DNA of 11,299 nt from UBA7236 sp036734545 (GTDB lineage Bacteria > Bacteroidota > Bacteroidia > Chitinophagales > BACL12), in assembly GCA_036734545.1 (NCBI GenBank), contig DAIMYJ010000098.1:1-11299 (forward strand). The letters are read 5' to 3'. Numbering within the stretch: position 1 is the stretch's first letter; each line of letters starts with the position of its first letter. Positions 1 to 6,363 of this stretch are shown here, one piece after another. The position numbers and the translations under genes are program-made. Under the pieces are notes generated by a model. It was not told the DNA's origin. It did not search any database and saw only the letters and a list, made by a program, of their open reading frames with translations.

Positions 1-29
1 AGTTCTAAACAGAACCAAACTTTGACCAT

Positions 30-422
30 ATGTTCCACAACAAGCCATCCCTATCCTTCGGAAACCGTATCCGCGAAATGCGTGAGAAAGCCGGATTTAC
101 CCAAGAATACCTCGCCTCAGAACTTGGTGTCTCGCAGAGGGCATACAGTAAACTCGAGACTGGCGAGACACAGGTCAAAGGCGAAGTGCTATTCCAGATC
201 GCTAAAGTTCTCAGTGTAGACCTTATCGAGCTCATTCCTCAGGAACCCGCCCTGACTTACTACAACTATAAAACACATAACGGTCATGCAATTGGTCACT
301 TCATTGGAGATGTAGAGAAAATTGAGGAATTGTACAAAACGGTGATAGCTTCGAAAGATCATGAAATTGAGAACCTCAAAGAAATGGTGAGCATGTTGAA
401 ACAGCTTTCTGAAATTAAGTGA
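30..422 (+). CDS. XRE-family HTH transcriptional regulator with C-terminal coiled coil
   Basis: Likely a DNA-binding transcriptional regulator of 130 residues acting as a dimer in the cytoplasm. Residues about 11-67 form an HTH_3/XRE domain: the helix-turn-helix reads FTQEYLASELGVSQRAYSKL, followed by the typical ETG turn and a last helix ending in VDLIELI. Residues about 94-127 (IEELYKTVIASKDHEIENLK onward) are charged and heptad-like, so a coiled coil that could mediate dimerisation is inferred. This HTH-plus-coiled-coil layout is common in Bacteroidota. The ATG at 30 is the only sensible start, since the next Met (residue 17) lies inside the HTH. Only 29 bases precede it in the window; AAACTTTG at 17-24 is one base off the -7 consensus and would give an almost leaderless mRNA, so the promoter may lie outside. 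No toxin-like partner follows, and the regulated genes are unknown. Confidence 0.88.
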   Translation: MFHNKPSLSFGNRIREMREKAGFTQEYLASELGVSQRAYSKLETGETQVKGEVLFQIAKVLSVDLIELIPQEPALTYYNYKTHNGHAIGHFIGDVEKIEELYKTVIASKDHEIENLKEMVSMLKQLSEIK

Positions 423-454
423 GAGTTAATTCTATATTATCAGATAAAATTTGA

Positions 455-462
455 TAAATTTG
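455..462 (+). promoter_or_regulatory. Possible Bacteroidota -7 promoter element (TAAATTTG)
   Basis: TAAATTTG is an exact match to TAnnTTTG, 23 bases before the ATG at 486 in the short gap after the regulator gene. No TTG sits about 20 bases upstream, where the -33 box should be, and the stretch is so AT-rich that a chance match is plausible. Confidence 0.3.
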
Positions 463-485
463 GATTTACATTTAATTTTAGATGT

Positions 486-1520
486 ATGAGATTTTATCAC
501 CCATTGAACCACAGGATAACTAGGTTATTCTGCGTTCACCTTCCCCAGGTCAACGGGAAATCACCAAATTTTGTAACATTTTTCTCAGCTATTTTCCTTT
601 CATTTTGCAGTTACTATCTGACTTCCTGCAGTAAATCAGAGCCAGTAGACACTATCCCGACTGAAACCTCCGTCATACTAGAAAAAGTGAGAAATTATTC
701 AAGTCTTCACGACATGTACCTAACAACTGGTCGTGTAACCTTCGAGAGTATGAGTGTGGAAGATGGCCTTTGGATAATTGAAGCCACATCGAACTATGAT
801 TACAGGAACAGTTATGACAATGCTTATATTGATGATGTGGCGCTCGACACATTTGAAGTAACTGTTGAGAATATCAGTGAGGGGGTAGTTGATGGTAATT
901 CATTAATGAATGCATACAATGATATATATAACTTCATTAATGAAAAATTATCTACAGATCGATATGTCATGGTAAATGATGTTATATTGAAATCAACATC
1001 TGCATCTGAAACCATATTCAGTATCGAGTTAATTACATGCACAAGCACGGCTGTTACAACAGGGCGCATTGAACAAACTGATGGGTTTGGCTCTACTGAT
1101 TATTGGTATCCAATTTGGGATCAAGGAAAATGTGATGTTTATGCTCCCGACTATGCTGGTTCAAAAGATGCCTCAGATAAATTAACAGTAGAGGTAAATA
1201 AGTCATTGCCATTACCTGCTTGTGCAGGTAATGCAAGCTTTGGCGTAGATATTGAGTTTGTTTACTATATAGAAGATTATTGGCCAACAAGTCCATATTA
1301 TTTTGAGTGTTATACAAATAGTTGTTTAGACCCAACTACACTATCAAGCATTCATGGGGAAATTGTGCCAAATGTTCCAACTCACGCTCCTTCAGGCAAA
1401 CTTGCCAAAAGTGTTATCGTAAGAGCTGACTTTGCCCCTATTTTAGACCCCCCATATCCATGTAAGTTCTACTATGACGCGAAATATGCAAATGTCATTT
1501 GCGAACCCAACGAGGAATAA
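486..1520 (+). CDS. Hypothetical lipoprotein, unrecognised family
   Basis: I do not recognise this 344-residue protein. A hydrophobic stretch at residues 29-45 runs into LTSC, a good lipobox with Cys48 as the lipidated residue, followed by a polar SKSEP linker; an outer-membrane or periplasmic lipoprotein is inferred. The n-region before the hydrophobic core is about 28 residues, much longer than usual, but I see no ATG or GTG in frame that would shorten it properly (only a TTG at 504). The mature part is acidic and rich in aromatic residues, with a segment WIIEATSNYDYRNSYDN near residues 98-114 and seven Cys after the lipid site, most in the last 150 residues, so disulfides are possible. The coding region is AT-rich. 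It ends in a strong terminator and follows the regulator gene by 63 bases. Confidence 0.72.
   Translation: MRFYHPLNHRITRLFCVHLPQVNGKSPNFVTFFSAIFLSFCSYYLTSCSKSEPVDTIPTETSVILEKVRNYSSLHDMYLTTGRVTFESMSVEDGLWIIEATSNYDYRNSYDNAYIDDVALDTFEVTVENISEGVVDGNSLMNAYNDIYNFINEKLSTDRYVMVNDVILKSTSASETIFSIELITCTSTAVTTGRIEQTDGFGSTDYWYPIWDQGKCDVYAPDYAGSKDASDKLTVEVNKSLPLPACAGNASFGVDIEFVYYIEDYWPTSPYYFECYTNSCLDPTTLSSIHGEIVPNVPTHAPSGKLAKSVIVRADFAPILDPPYPCKFYYDAKYANVICEPNEE
1206..1236 (+). repeat. Perfect 10-bp hairpin inside the lipoprotein gene
   Basis: CATTACCTGC (1210-1219) and GCAGGTAATG (1224-1233) are exact reverse complements with a 4-base loop. Four more pairs (TTGC with GCAA) form if one C is bulged. It lies mid-gene over codons for LPLPACAGNA and has no T-run after it, so it is not a standard terminator. 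It could affect mRNA structure or be chance. Confidence 0.5.
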
Positions 1521-1543
1521 AATAATCTGCAAATTTTATCGTT

Positions 1544-1590
1544 TGACTAAGGCAGCGGAATTCCCGTTGCCTTAGTTATTTAATTATCTT
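1544..1590 (+). terminator. Intrinsic terminator after the lipoprotein gene
   Basis: ACTAAGGCAGCGG (1546-1558) pairs with CCGTTGCCTTAGT (1564-1576) over 13 base pairs with one G-U, around the loop AATTC. Two further outer pairs are possible. The tail TTATTTAATTATCTT is T-rich but broken by A. It starts 24 bases past the stop at 1520 and ends just before the ATG at 1593, so it also lies in the leader of the next gene if that gene is transcribed from upstream. Confidence 0.75.
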
Positions 1591-1592
1591 AT

Positions 1593-3029
1593 ATGAAAAA
1601 TACTGTGTTATTCGTAGCCTTTGTGTTGCTTCTTAATCAGGCTTATTCGCAAACACCATTTATTTCAATAGCGGAACCCAGATACGAAATTGGGGCTAAG
1701 CTGATTGAGGTTGATTCCAAAATAGAGCTGATTGGCAAATTCGACAGCTCAGGGCTTCAATATATTTTCCGCAATCAATATGCATCTGACGGCACACTCG
1801 AAAGTTCCAACTCAAATGTTAGTCCATTTGAACAAGGTCAATTTTCAATCACTGAGATAGTGATTGACTCGCTTTCCAATTATTATTGCGTGGGAACGTT
1901 TTATAGTGATACAACCACAGATCTGCAAATTGGAATTGCCAAGTTTGATAATCTTTTTACATTAGTTGACGCATATGTCTTGGGCCAAGAATCGGTGTCC
2001 GAATCAGCTTATGATGTCATTGTAAATTCGAAAGGAAATATTGTAGTTGGAGGCTATGCAGGAAATTTGGATAAGGCATTTTTATATGAATACAGCCTTA
2101 TTGGTGAAAGTATACAGGAGGTTGTGTTTGTAGAAGATACAACATGGCTGGGAATTCTTGGAATTATTGAGGATACGTCCAATAGTAGATATATTAGCTC
2201 TCAGACCAAATTTTCACTGAGCATTATAGACAGTGAATCTTTTGATATTTTGGATGAGAATCCTGGCCAAATTAAAGATTCAAGTTATCTGATACGTTAT
2301 TTATACAACCTACCCTCGTCAAGCGACTTTTTAGCCTCCTATATTCAGTACAGCAGCTTTGAAACTCCATTTACAAATTACTATATATCGAGAGTTTCCT
2401 CAGATTTTGATACATCTTGGACGATTAGTTTTGGGGATGTTGCCAGCGACATTTTGAGCTTTCCAAATTCACTTGCTATGAACGATTCCAATAATATTTG
2501 GCAAGCATATATCTCTTGTAATAACTGCGGAAATTTTTTGTATGAGAATGTCTCGCATACAATCAGCATATTGAAATTTAGAAGCGACGGCGCTATAGTA
2601 GGAGAATATTACATAAATAGTGACTACAATCTCGGCTACCTCTCAGCATCCTCTGCGTCAGACAATGGGATATATATTGTAGCATCATTATATAATTGGG
2701 ATTTGCCTGAAAATGACCTTGACATAGTTGTATTCAAACTGGATTCATTAGGAAATATAACTACAAACACATCAGACTTTGAGCCCATTGTAAATCAAAT
2801 TAATGTCTTTCCAAATCCAGTTAGAGAAAATTTACATTTCCAATCTCAAATTCTCACAACTGGATATCAGATTGAAATATTTCAAATTGACGGCTCAAAA
2901 GTAATTAATCATTTATGTAATAGCGGGAATACGAGTGTGGGTGTTTCTCAATTGGAATCAGGGGTTTATATATATCGTATCTTATTTAGAGGAAAAATAC
3001 TTCAAGCCGGTAAATTCATAAAGCATTAA
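1593..3029 (+). CDS. Secreted protein with T9SS type A C-terminal sorting domain
   Basis: Predicted to be exported by Sec and then moved across the outer membrane by the type IX secretion system. Residues 1-19 (MKNTVLFVAFVLLLNQAYS) are a clear signal peptide. Residues about 403-478 match the type A CTD: INVFPNPVRENL at the start, a middle strand QIEIFQIDGSKV, GVYIYRI, and the ending AGKFIKH. The middle, about residues 25-400, contains recurring segments of the type 'D-S-L-x-N-Y-Y-C-V-G' followed by 'I-x-K-F-D', for example near residues 90-120, 145-165, 320-345 and 365-390. These suggest beta-propeller-type repeats, though I cannot assign a named domain or an enzyme activity. The CTD normally leads to cleavage and anchoring to surface lipopolysaccharide. 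The ATG at 1593 directly precedes the signal peptide. No clear ribosome-binding site or promoter is visible between the upstream terminator and the start. Confidence 0.88.
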   Translation: MKNTVLFVAFVLLLNQAYSQTPFISIAEPRYEIGAKLIEVDSKIELIGKFDSSGLQYIFRNQYASDGTLESSNSNVSPFEQGQFSITEIVIDSLSNYYCVGTFYSDTTTDLQIGIAKFDNLFTLVDAYVLGQESVSESAYDVIVNSKGNIVVGGYAGNLDKAFLYEYSLIGESIQEVVFVEDTTWLGILGIIEDTSNSRYISSQTKFSLSIIDSESFDILDENPGQIKDSSYLIRYLYNLPSSSDFLASYIQYSSFETPFTNYYISRVSSDFDTSWTISFGDVASDILSFPNSLAMNDSNNIWQAYISCNNCGNFLYENVSHTISILKFRSDGAIVGEYYINSDYNLGYLSASSASDNGIYIVASLYNWDLPENDLDIVVFKLDSLGNITTNTSDFEPIVNQINVFPNPVRENLHFQSQILTTGYQIEIFQIDGSKVINHLCNSGNTSVGVSQLESGVYIYRILFRGKILQAGKFIKH

Positions 3030-3058
3030 GTGCATTTGACATACTCCATGGCACTTAA
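3026..3058 (+). other. Hairpin overlapping the stop codon of the T9SS gene
   Basis: TTAAGTGC (3026-3033) pairs with GCACTTAA (3051-3058); two further inner A-T pairs form if G3050 is bulged. The TAA stop (3027-3029) lies in the left arm. There is no T-run, so it may stabilise the 3' end or act as a weak terminator. Confidence 0.4.
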
Positions 3059-3160
3059 GTAAACTTATCATGGTTAATTCGTTTATTTGGGGTGTCAGAT
3101 CTTCTACAACAGAGTCGCCTTGCTAGCATGTCAGCTTAAGGAAGTTACCTCACAAGGATC

Positions 3161-3192
3161 ATATAAAAAAAGGACGCCTAAAAAGCGTCCTT
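3161..3192 (-). terminator. Intrinsic terminator of the tRNA-Phe gene
   Basis: On the minus strand AAGGACGC and GCGTCCTT form a perfect 8-bp stem (3185-3192 with 3170-3177) around the loop TTTTTAG, followed by an unbroken T-run (A-run 3165-3171 on the plus strand). It starts 8 bases after the 3' end of the tRNA. It is the cleanest terminator in the window and may also end read-through from the glycosyltransferase unit. Confidence 0.9.
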
Positions 3193-3199
3193 CTGTTTG

Positions 3200-3272
3200 T
3201 GGTGTGGGGCGGAATCGAACCGCCGACACAAGGATTTTCAGTCCTTTGCTCTACCAACTGAGCTACCGCACC
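3200..3272 (-). tRNA. tRNA-Phe (anticodon GAA)
   Basis: On the minus strand a 73-base cloverleaf reads: acceptor GGTGCGG, TA, D-arm GCTC-AGTTGGTA-GAGC, A26, anticodon arm AAGGA-CTGAAAA-TCCTT with anticodon GAA, variable loop GTGTC, T-arm GGCGG-TTCGATT-CCGCC, acceptor CCACACC and discriminator A. CCA is not encoded (CAA follows the discriminator), so it must be added afterwards. The acceptor stem holds one C-A mismatch: C5 faces A68, where GGTGTGG would pair perfectly with CCACACC. All other arms pair fully. The gene has its own promoter and terminator. Confidence 0.95.
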
Positions 3273-3283
3273 TCCTTAAATAG

Positions 3284-3300
3284 CCGTGCTTTCGCAACGG
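3284..3300 (-). other. GAAA-tetraloop hairpin in the tRNA-Phe 5' leader
   Basis: The minus strand reads CCG-T-TGC-GAAA-GCA-CGG: two 3-bp helices with one bulged T, capped by a GNRA tetraloop. It falls at the predicted transcription start, leaving about 11 bases before the mature tRNA 5' end. Confidence 0.4.
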
Positions 3301-3305
3301 GAACG

Positions 3306-3336
3306 CAAAGATAACGGGTAGGGGGCTATTTTCCAA
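3306..3336 (-). promoter_or_regulatory. Promoter of tRNA-Phe (TTG-N20-TATCTTTG)
   Basis: On the minus strand TTG (3336-3334), a 20-base spacer and TATCTTTG (3313-3306) match the Bacteroidota -33/-7 consensus. The spacing is the same as at the foldase gene promoter (11,161-11,191). Transcription should start near 3299-3301, about 28 bases before the tRNA. The -33 box lies inside the last codons (Val768-Gly769) of the membrane protein gene. Confidence 0.75.
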
Positions 3337-5638
3337 CAGGATAGTTATTGAGCACGAAGGAGCTGTCTGAAACCACCGCCCGGTAAGCATTCCAGCCGGT
3401 GTGCCGCACGGTGAGCTCGTCGAACCAGGCGCGGGAATCGTTGCTGGTGCTGATCACGATGCGCTTCACGTCGGGCCGTATCTCCAGGTCAACGGAGGCC
3501 CGCACCCAGCCGTTCTGCACATCGGTGCTCTGGGTGGGGGCGACGCTGGATTCCCAGAGGCGGTTACCCGCCCCATCCAGGAACCGGATGAGCACATAGG
3601 GATAGGCCATGTCTTCAGGGTCATTCTTCGCCCAGAGGCTGGTCTCGATCCAGATAGGGGCCTGAATGTCTACCGGAATGTCGGCAATGTCCTGCCAGGG
3701 GCCATCTACCCGCAAACTACCCCTGCCCAGGAAGGCTGTTTCCCTTCTTTCGGTATCGTCGAAGCCGTCATAATAGTACAGGGCCAGCGGGTGTGTGCTC
3801 AGATACGATCTACCATGATATTCGAAGGTGTGCAGAGAATCCTTTTCTGCCAGATACACTTCCCTGGCCAGGTCAAAGCCTTTTTGGAAAGTTTCCTGCA
3901 TCTCATACACATGAAAAGTGAAGCCGCCCCGCTCGCTGATCTGTTTGCTGTGGTCAACGATATATTTTTCTCCGGCCGTGAGGGGCTTGTCGGTCTTCAC
4001 CATCACCAGCAGCCTTTCTGCGCCGAATACACCGATCGCACTGCGATCGGGAACGGATACGGGTATGTAGGGATGTGAAACGAGTTGTACCTGATGCAGG
4101 GTCTGTGCAAGCGATGTGCGGCTCATCATATAATTCACCAGCGGCAAACGCGTTTGATACGATAATTCCATTGCCTTGCTCAGGTGTCCGTCGGTGCGGT
4201 CGATGTATAATTTTTCAGAGCCCTGAAAAAAGGAGGGGAGAAAGAGTATCGCATCGAAACTGTCGGCAGTGTATCCGGTGCCGAGCAGGGCATCAGAGAA
4301 ATACGTGGTCTTGCCGTCGAAAGGGTTTTCGGCATTTTGTTTTTGCAGGCCTTTGGCTGTCTGGAAAAAATAGGTGCCCGCATCCGCTGCCAGCAATCCC
4401 ATGAAGGCGGTGATAAATACATAGGATAATATCCGTTGCCTTTTCTTGATCTTCTTGAACAGCATCCAGGCCAGTACGGCCATGGTTACCATGTACACAT
4501 AATAAAATCCCCATGCAAAGCGGCCGGGTGAGCGGAACTGCTTCAGCGGTGTGAGCACGTCCAATAAAAATTCCAGTCCCAGGCTGAACGGCAGCGACAT
4601 GGAGAACAACAACATGCAGATGCCTGTCCACACGAACACATGTAATCGGTTGGGCATGAGTATCTGCGCGCGTCCAATGTTTTTCTTGTGGAGCAGCCGC
4701 TTGGTATACACGACCAGCAACACAAAAAGAAAGAGCAAACCGGTATATCCTACGTATGCATAGCCTTCGGGATTGGCATGACCTACGTGCAGATGTTTTT
4801 GGAGTTGATTGGTGAGGGTGCCGTGTTTCGGCAGGAATACGGATTGAAAGCTGGCCTTGTACCGGAAAAATCCGTAGGGCGTTTCGGGCCTGTCGGTGAC
4901 CGGGTCTGACACCTGCATGAACAACAGGATGCTTACGACGGGTGCTCCTGCGATGATCAATAATTTTAATGTCTGTCGCCATGCACGGCGGTCGGTGATA
5001 AAGTAGATACAGGCATAGAATCCGATGAACAATGCAGCGATGAGTGCATAGTACATATGGATGAAACCGAAGAACAACACATAGCCTATCAGCAATACAC
5101 TCTGTGCGAGGTTGAATTTTCTTTCCTGCAGTCGTATCATCTGCCACCAGATCAGCGGTACGAATACGGCATAGCCTAAAGCAAAGTGTCCCCAGAACCG
5201 GTCGAGTTGCGGTGTCATAAGCCCCACGCACAAAGCGATCGCTGCCGCATACCAGGCAGGCATGCGATAATAGCGGAGTATGTGAAAGAGCAATAACACC
5301 CCGGCCCACAATGAAATGAACATCAGCACATGTAAAACAGCGATGGTATTATTCTGCAGGGGGAACAGGTGGTCATCGATCACATTGATGATCCACGTAA
5401 GCATGGGCTGGTCATCTGTGAACACTACGTGTTCACCGAAGGGATAATGCATGCCGGTGAACTGTGTTCCATGATCATTGGCCACGAACCACGCCGGTGT
5501 ATAATAATTCTTGAAGGCGTCGCCGCCGGTGGTGAGCAGATAATGATTAGGGGAGAAGAGTATCTTTTGCCAGGCGAACAGGATCACGAGCGCTGCTACC
5601 AGTGCCAATGTAAAGCCGGGCAAGTTCCGCCTGTTCAT
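3326..5638 (-). CDS. Multi-pass membrane protein, putative GT-C-type glycosyltransferase
   Basis: Probably transfers a sugar from a polyprenyl-phosphate donor on the periplasmic face; this rests on topology and neighbours, not a recognised named family. The 770 residues split into a membrane half (about 1-420) and a soluble half (about 425-770). Helices are visible near 7-28, 99-120, 129-143, 151-168, 181-212 (two), 223-241, 298-312, 333-348, 375-394 and 403-420. The long first loop (29-98) carries acidic residues placed as in GT-C enzymes: GGD (Asp40), HYPFGE (Glu69) and FTDDQP (Asp75, Asp76). LKQFRSPGRF at 365-374 resembles a motif I know from YfhO-like and other GT-C-like proteins. Residues about 650-760 look like a beta-sandwich, possibly carbohydrate-binding. 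The start overlaps the stop of the upstream GT2 gene (ATGA), so coupled translation is likely. Alternatives are a polymer ligase or flippase-like protein. Confidence 0.75.
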   Translation of the reverse strand: MNRRNLPGFTLALVAALVILFAWQKILFSPNHYLLTTGGDAFKNYYTPAWFVANDHGTQFTGMHYPFGEHVVFTDDQPMLTWIINVIDDHLFPLQNNTIAVLHVLMFISLWAGVLLLFHILRYYRMPAWYAAAIALCVGLMTPQLDRFWGHFALGYAVFVPLIWWQMIRLQERKFNLAQSVLLIGYVLFFGFIHMYYALIAALFIGFYACIYFITDRRAWRQTLKLLIIAGAPVVSILLFMQVSDPVTDRPETPYGFFRYKASFQSVFLPKHGTLTNQLQKHLHVGHANPEGYAYVGYTGLLFLFVLLVVYTKRLLHKKNIGRAQILMPNRLHVFVWTGICMLLFSMSLPFSLGLEFLLDVLTPLKQFRSPGRFAWGFYYVYMVTMAVLAWMLFKKIKKRQRILSYVFITAFMGLLAADAGTYFFQTAKGLQKQNAENPFDGKTTYFSDALLGTGYTADSFDAILFLPSFFQGSEKLYIDRTDGHLSKAMELSYQTRLPLVNYMMSRTSLAQTLHQVQLVSHPYIPVSVPDRSAIGVFGAERLLVMVKTDKPLTAGEKYIVDHSKQISERGGFTFHVYEMQETFQKGFDLAREVYLAEKDSLHTFEYHGRSYLSTHPLALYYYDGFDDTERRETAFLGRGSLRVDGPWQDIADIPVDIQAPIWIETSLWAKNDPEDMAYPYVLIRFLDGAGNRLWESSVAPTQSTDVQNGWVRASVDLEIRPDVKRIVISTSNDSRAWFDELTVRHTGWNAYRAVVSDSSFVLNNYPVGK

Positions 5639-6360
5639 CGTGCAAAGATGCTGCGAATAAATATTTTGAAGAAATTCCCGGATTCCTGCAACAGGATGTT
5701 CATGCGCATACTGCTGAACTGCACATTATCGCGCAAGGCAATTTCCACGGGCAACATGCGTATCGCCGCATCGCGGGAGGCCAGGAAGATGAATTCCAGG
5801 TCAAAGAGATAACGGTCGATGGTCGTGCGGAGGAACAGTTCCCGGCCCCGGGCATTGAAGCCTTTTAACCCGCATTGGGTATCCGACACTTTCAATCGCA
5901 GAATAGCAGAAGAGCAGGTGCGCAGCAGTCGGGATATGAACCTGCGGAAAGGCGGAACATGTGCATAATACTCCCGGTTCTTGACGCCTACTGCCATATC
6001 CGCCTCATCGCGCAGCAGAACACCGTAAATATGCAGCAGGCTTTCTGTGGTATACGGAAGATCGATATCGGTATAGATGGTAAAGGGTGCATCGGAGTGG
6101 CGGATGCCTTCGCGCAGGGCATATCCCTTTCCGCGATTTTTTGTGTACGGTATATAACGAAAATGCGCAATGTGTTTTTCCAGCAGTTGAATGTCTTGCG
6201 GTGTTACTCCACGCAGACTACCATCGTTCACCACCAGGATGCGCACCTGTGTGTCGGGCAGTGCCTGCGAGATGGCGGAATACCCGCGCACGATATGCTC
6301 CGCCCAGCCGGGAGCGGGGTTGTAACAGGGGAGTACGATATCCAGTGCGGTGTGTGTCAA
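5635..6360 (-). CDS. Family 2 glycosyltransferase, Alg5-like (polyprenyl-phosphate sugar synthase type)
   Basis: A 241-residue GT-A fold enzyme, expected to move a sugar from a nucleotide donor to a lipid phosphate at the inner face of the membrane. Motifs in order: DIVLPCYNP (7-15), VVNDGS (43-48, nucleotide binding), NRGKGYALREGI (75-86), the metal-binding TDIDLPY with DID at 98-100, DTQCGLKGF (160-168), and FDLEF (186-190). The DTQCGLKGF and FDLEF pair is typical of dolichyl-phosphate-glucose-synthase (Alg5)-like enzymes. There is no transmembrane tail, only a basic, hydrophobic C-terminus (FFKIFIRSIFAR). It starts 3 bases after the stop of the other GT2 gene and overlaps the membrane protein gene by four bases. 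The donor sugar cannot be read from sequence. Confidence 0.88.
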   Translation of the reverse strand: MTHTALDIVLPCYNPAPGWAEHIVRGYSAISQALPDTQVRILVVNDGSLRGVTPQDIQLLEKHIAHFRYIPYTKNRGKGYALREGIRHSDAPFTIYTDIDLPYTTESLLHIYGVLLRDEADMAVGVKNREYYAHVPPFRRFISRLLRTCSSAILRLKVSDTQCGLKGFNARGRELFLRTTIDRYLFDLEFIFLASRDAAIRMLPVEIALRDNVQFSSMRMNILLQESGNFFKIFIRSIFAR

Positions 6361-6363
6361 TGC

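Noticed and set aside
482..523. Short 13-codon frame overlapping the lipoprotein start, a possible leader peptide
   Set aside because: It starts 4 bases before the main ATG and runs into the gene. There is no runs-of-codon pattern or paired attenuator, so chance is enough.
30..1520. Regulator plus next gene as a toxin-antitoxin or phage defence pair
   Set aside because: The second protein carries a lipobox and looks exported, with no toxin or nuclease motif, and a 63-base gap separates the genes.
3030..3160. Integration site or duplicated tRNA end next to tRNA-Phe
   Set aside because: I found no repeat of the tRNA 3' end here and no integrase in the window.
3272..3282. AAGGAGG Shine-Dalgarno-like string on the minus strand
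   Set aside because: It straddles the tRNA 5' end, and no start codon or gene follows at a suitable distance.
3087..3314. Open frame on the plus strand encoding GVGRNRTADTRIFSPLLYQL and nearby residues
   Set aside because: It reads antisense through the tRNA-Phe gene and its terminator. This peptide is a frequent spurious call produced by tRNA sequence.
3401..4078. 225-codon open frame on the plus strand
   Set aside because: It lies opposite the well-supported membrane protein gene, has no recognisable domain and shows low-complexity codon-mirror composition.
4293..5309. 338-codon open frame on the minus strand, in another frame of the membrane protein gene
   Set aside because: It is rich in Arg, His and Cys with no domain, while the overlapping frame gives clean transmembrane helices. 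It is a GC-driven shadow.
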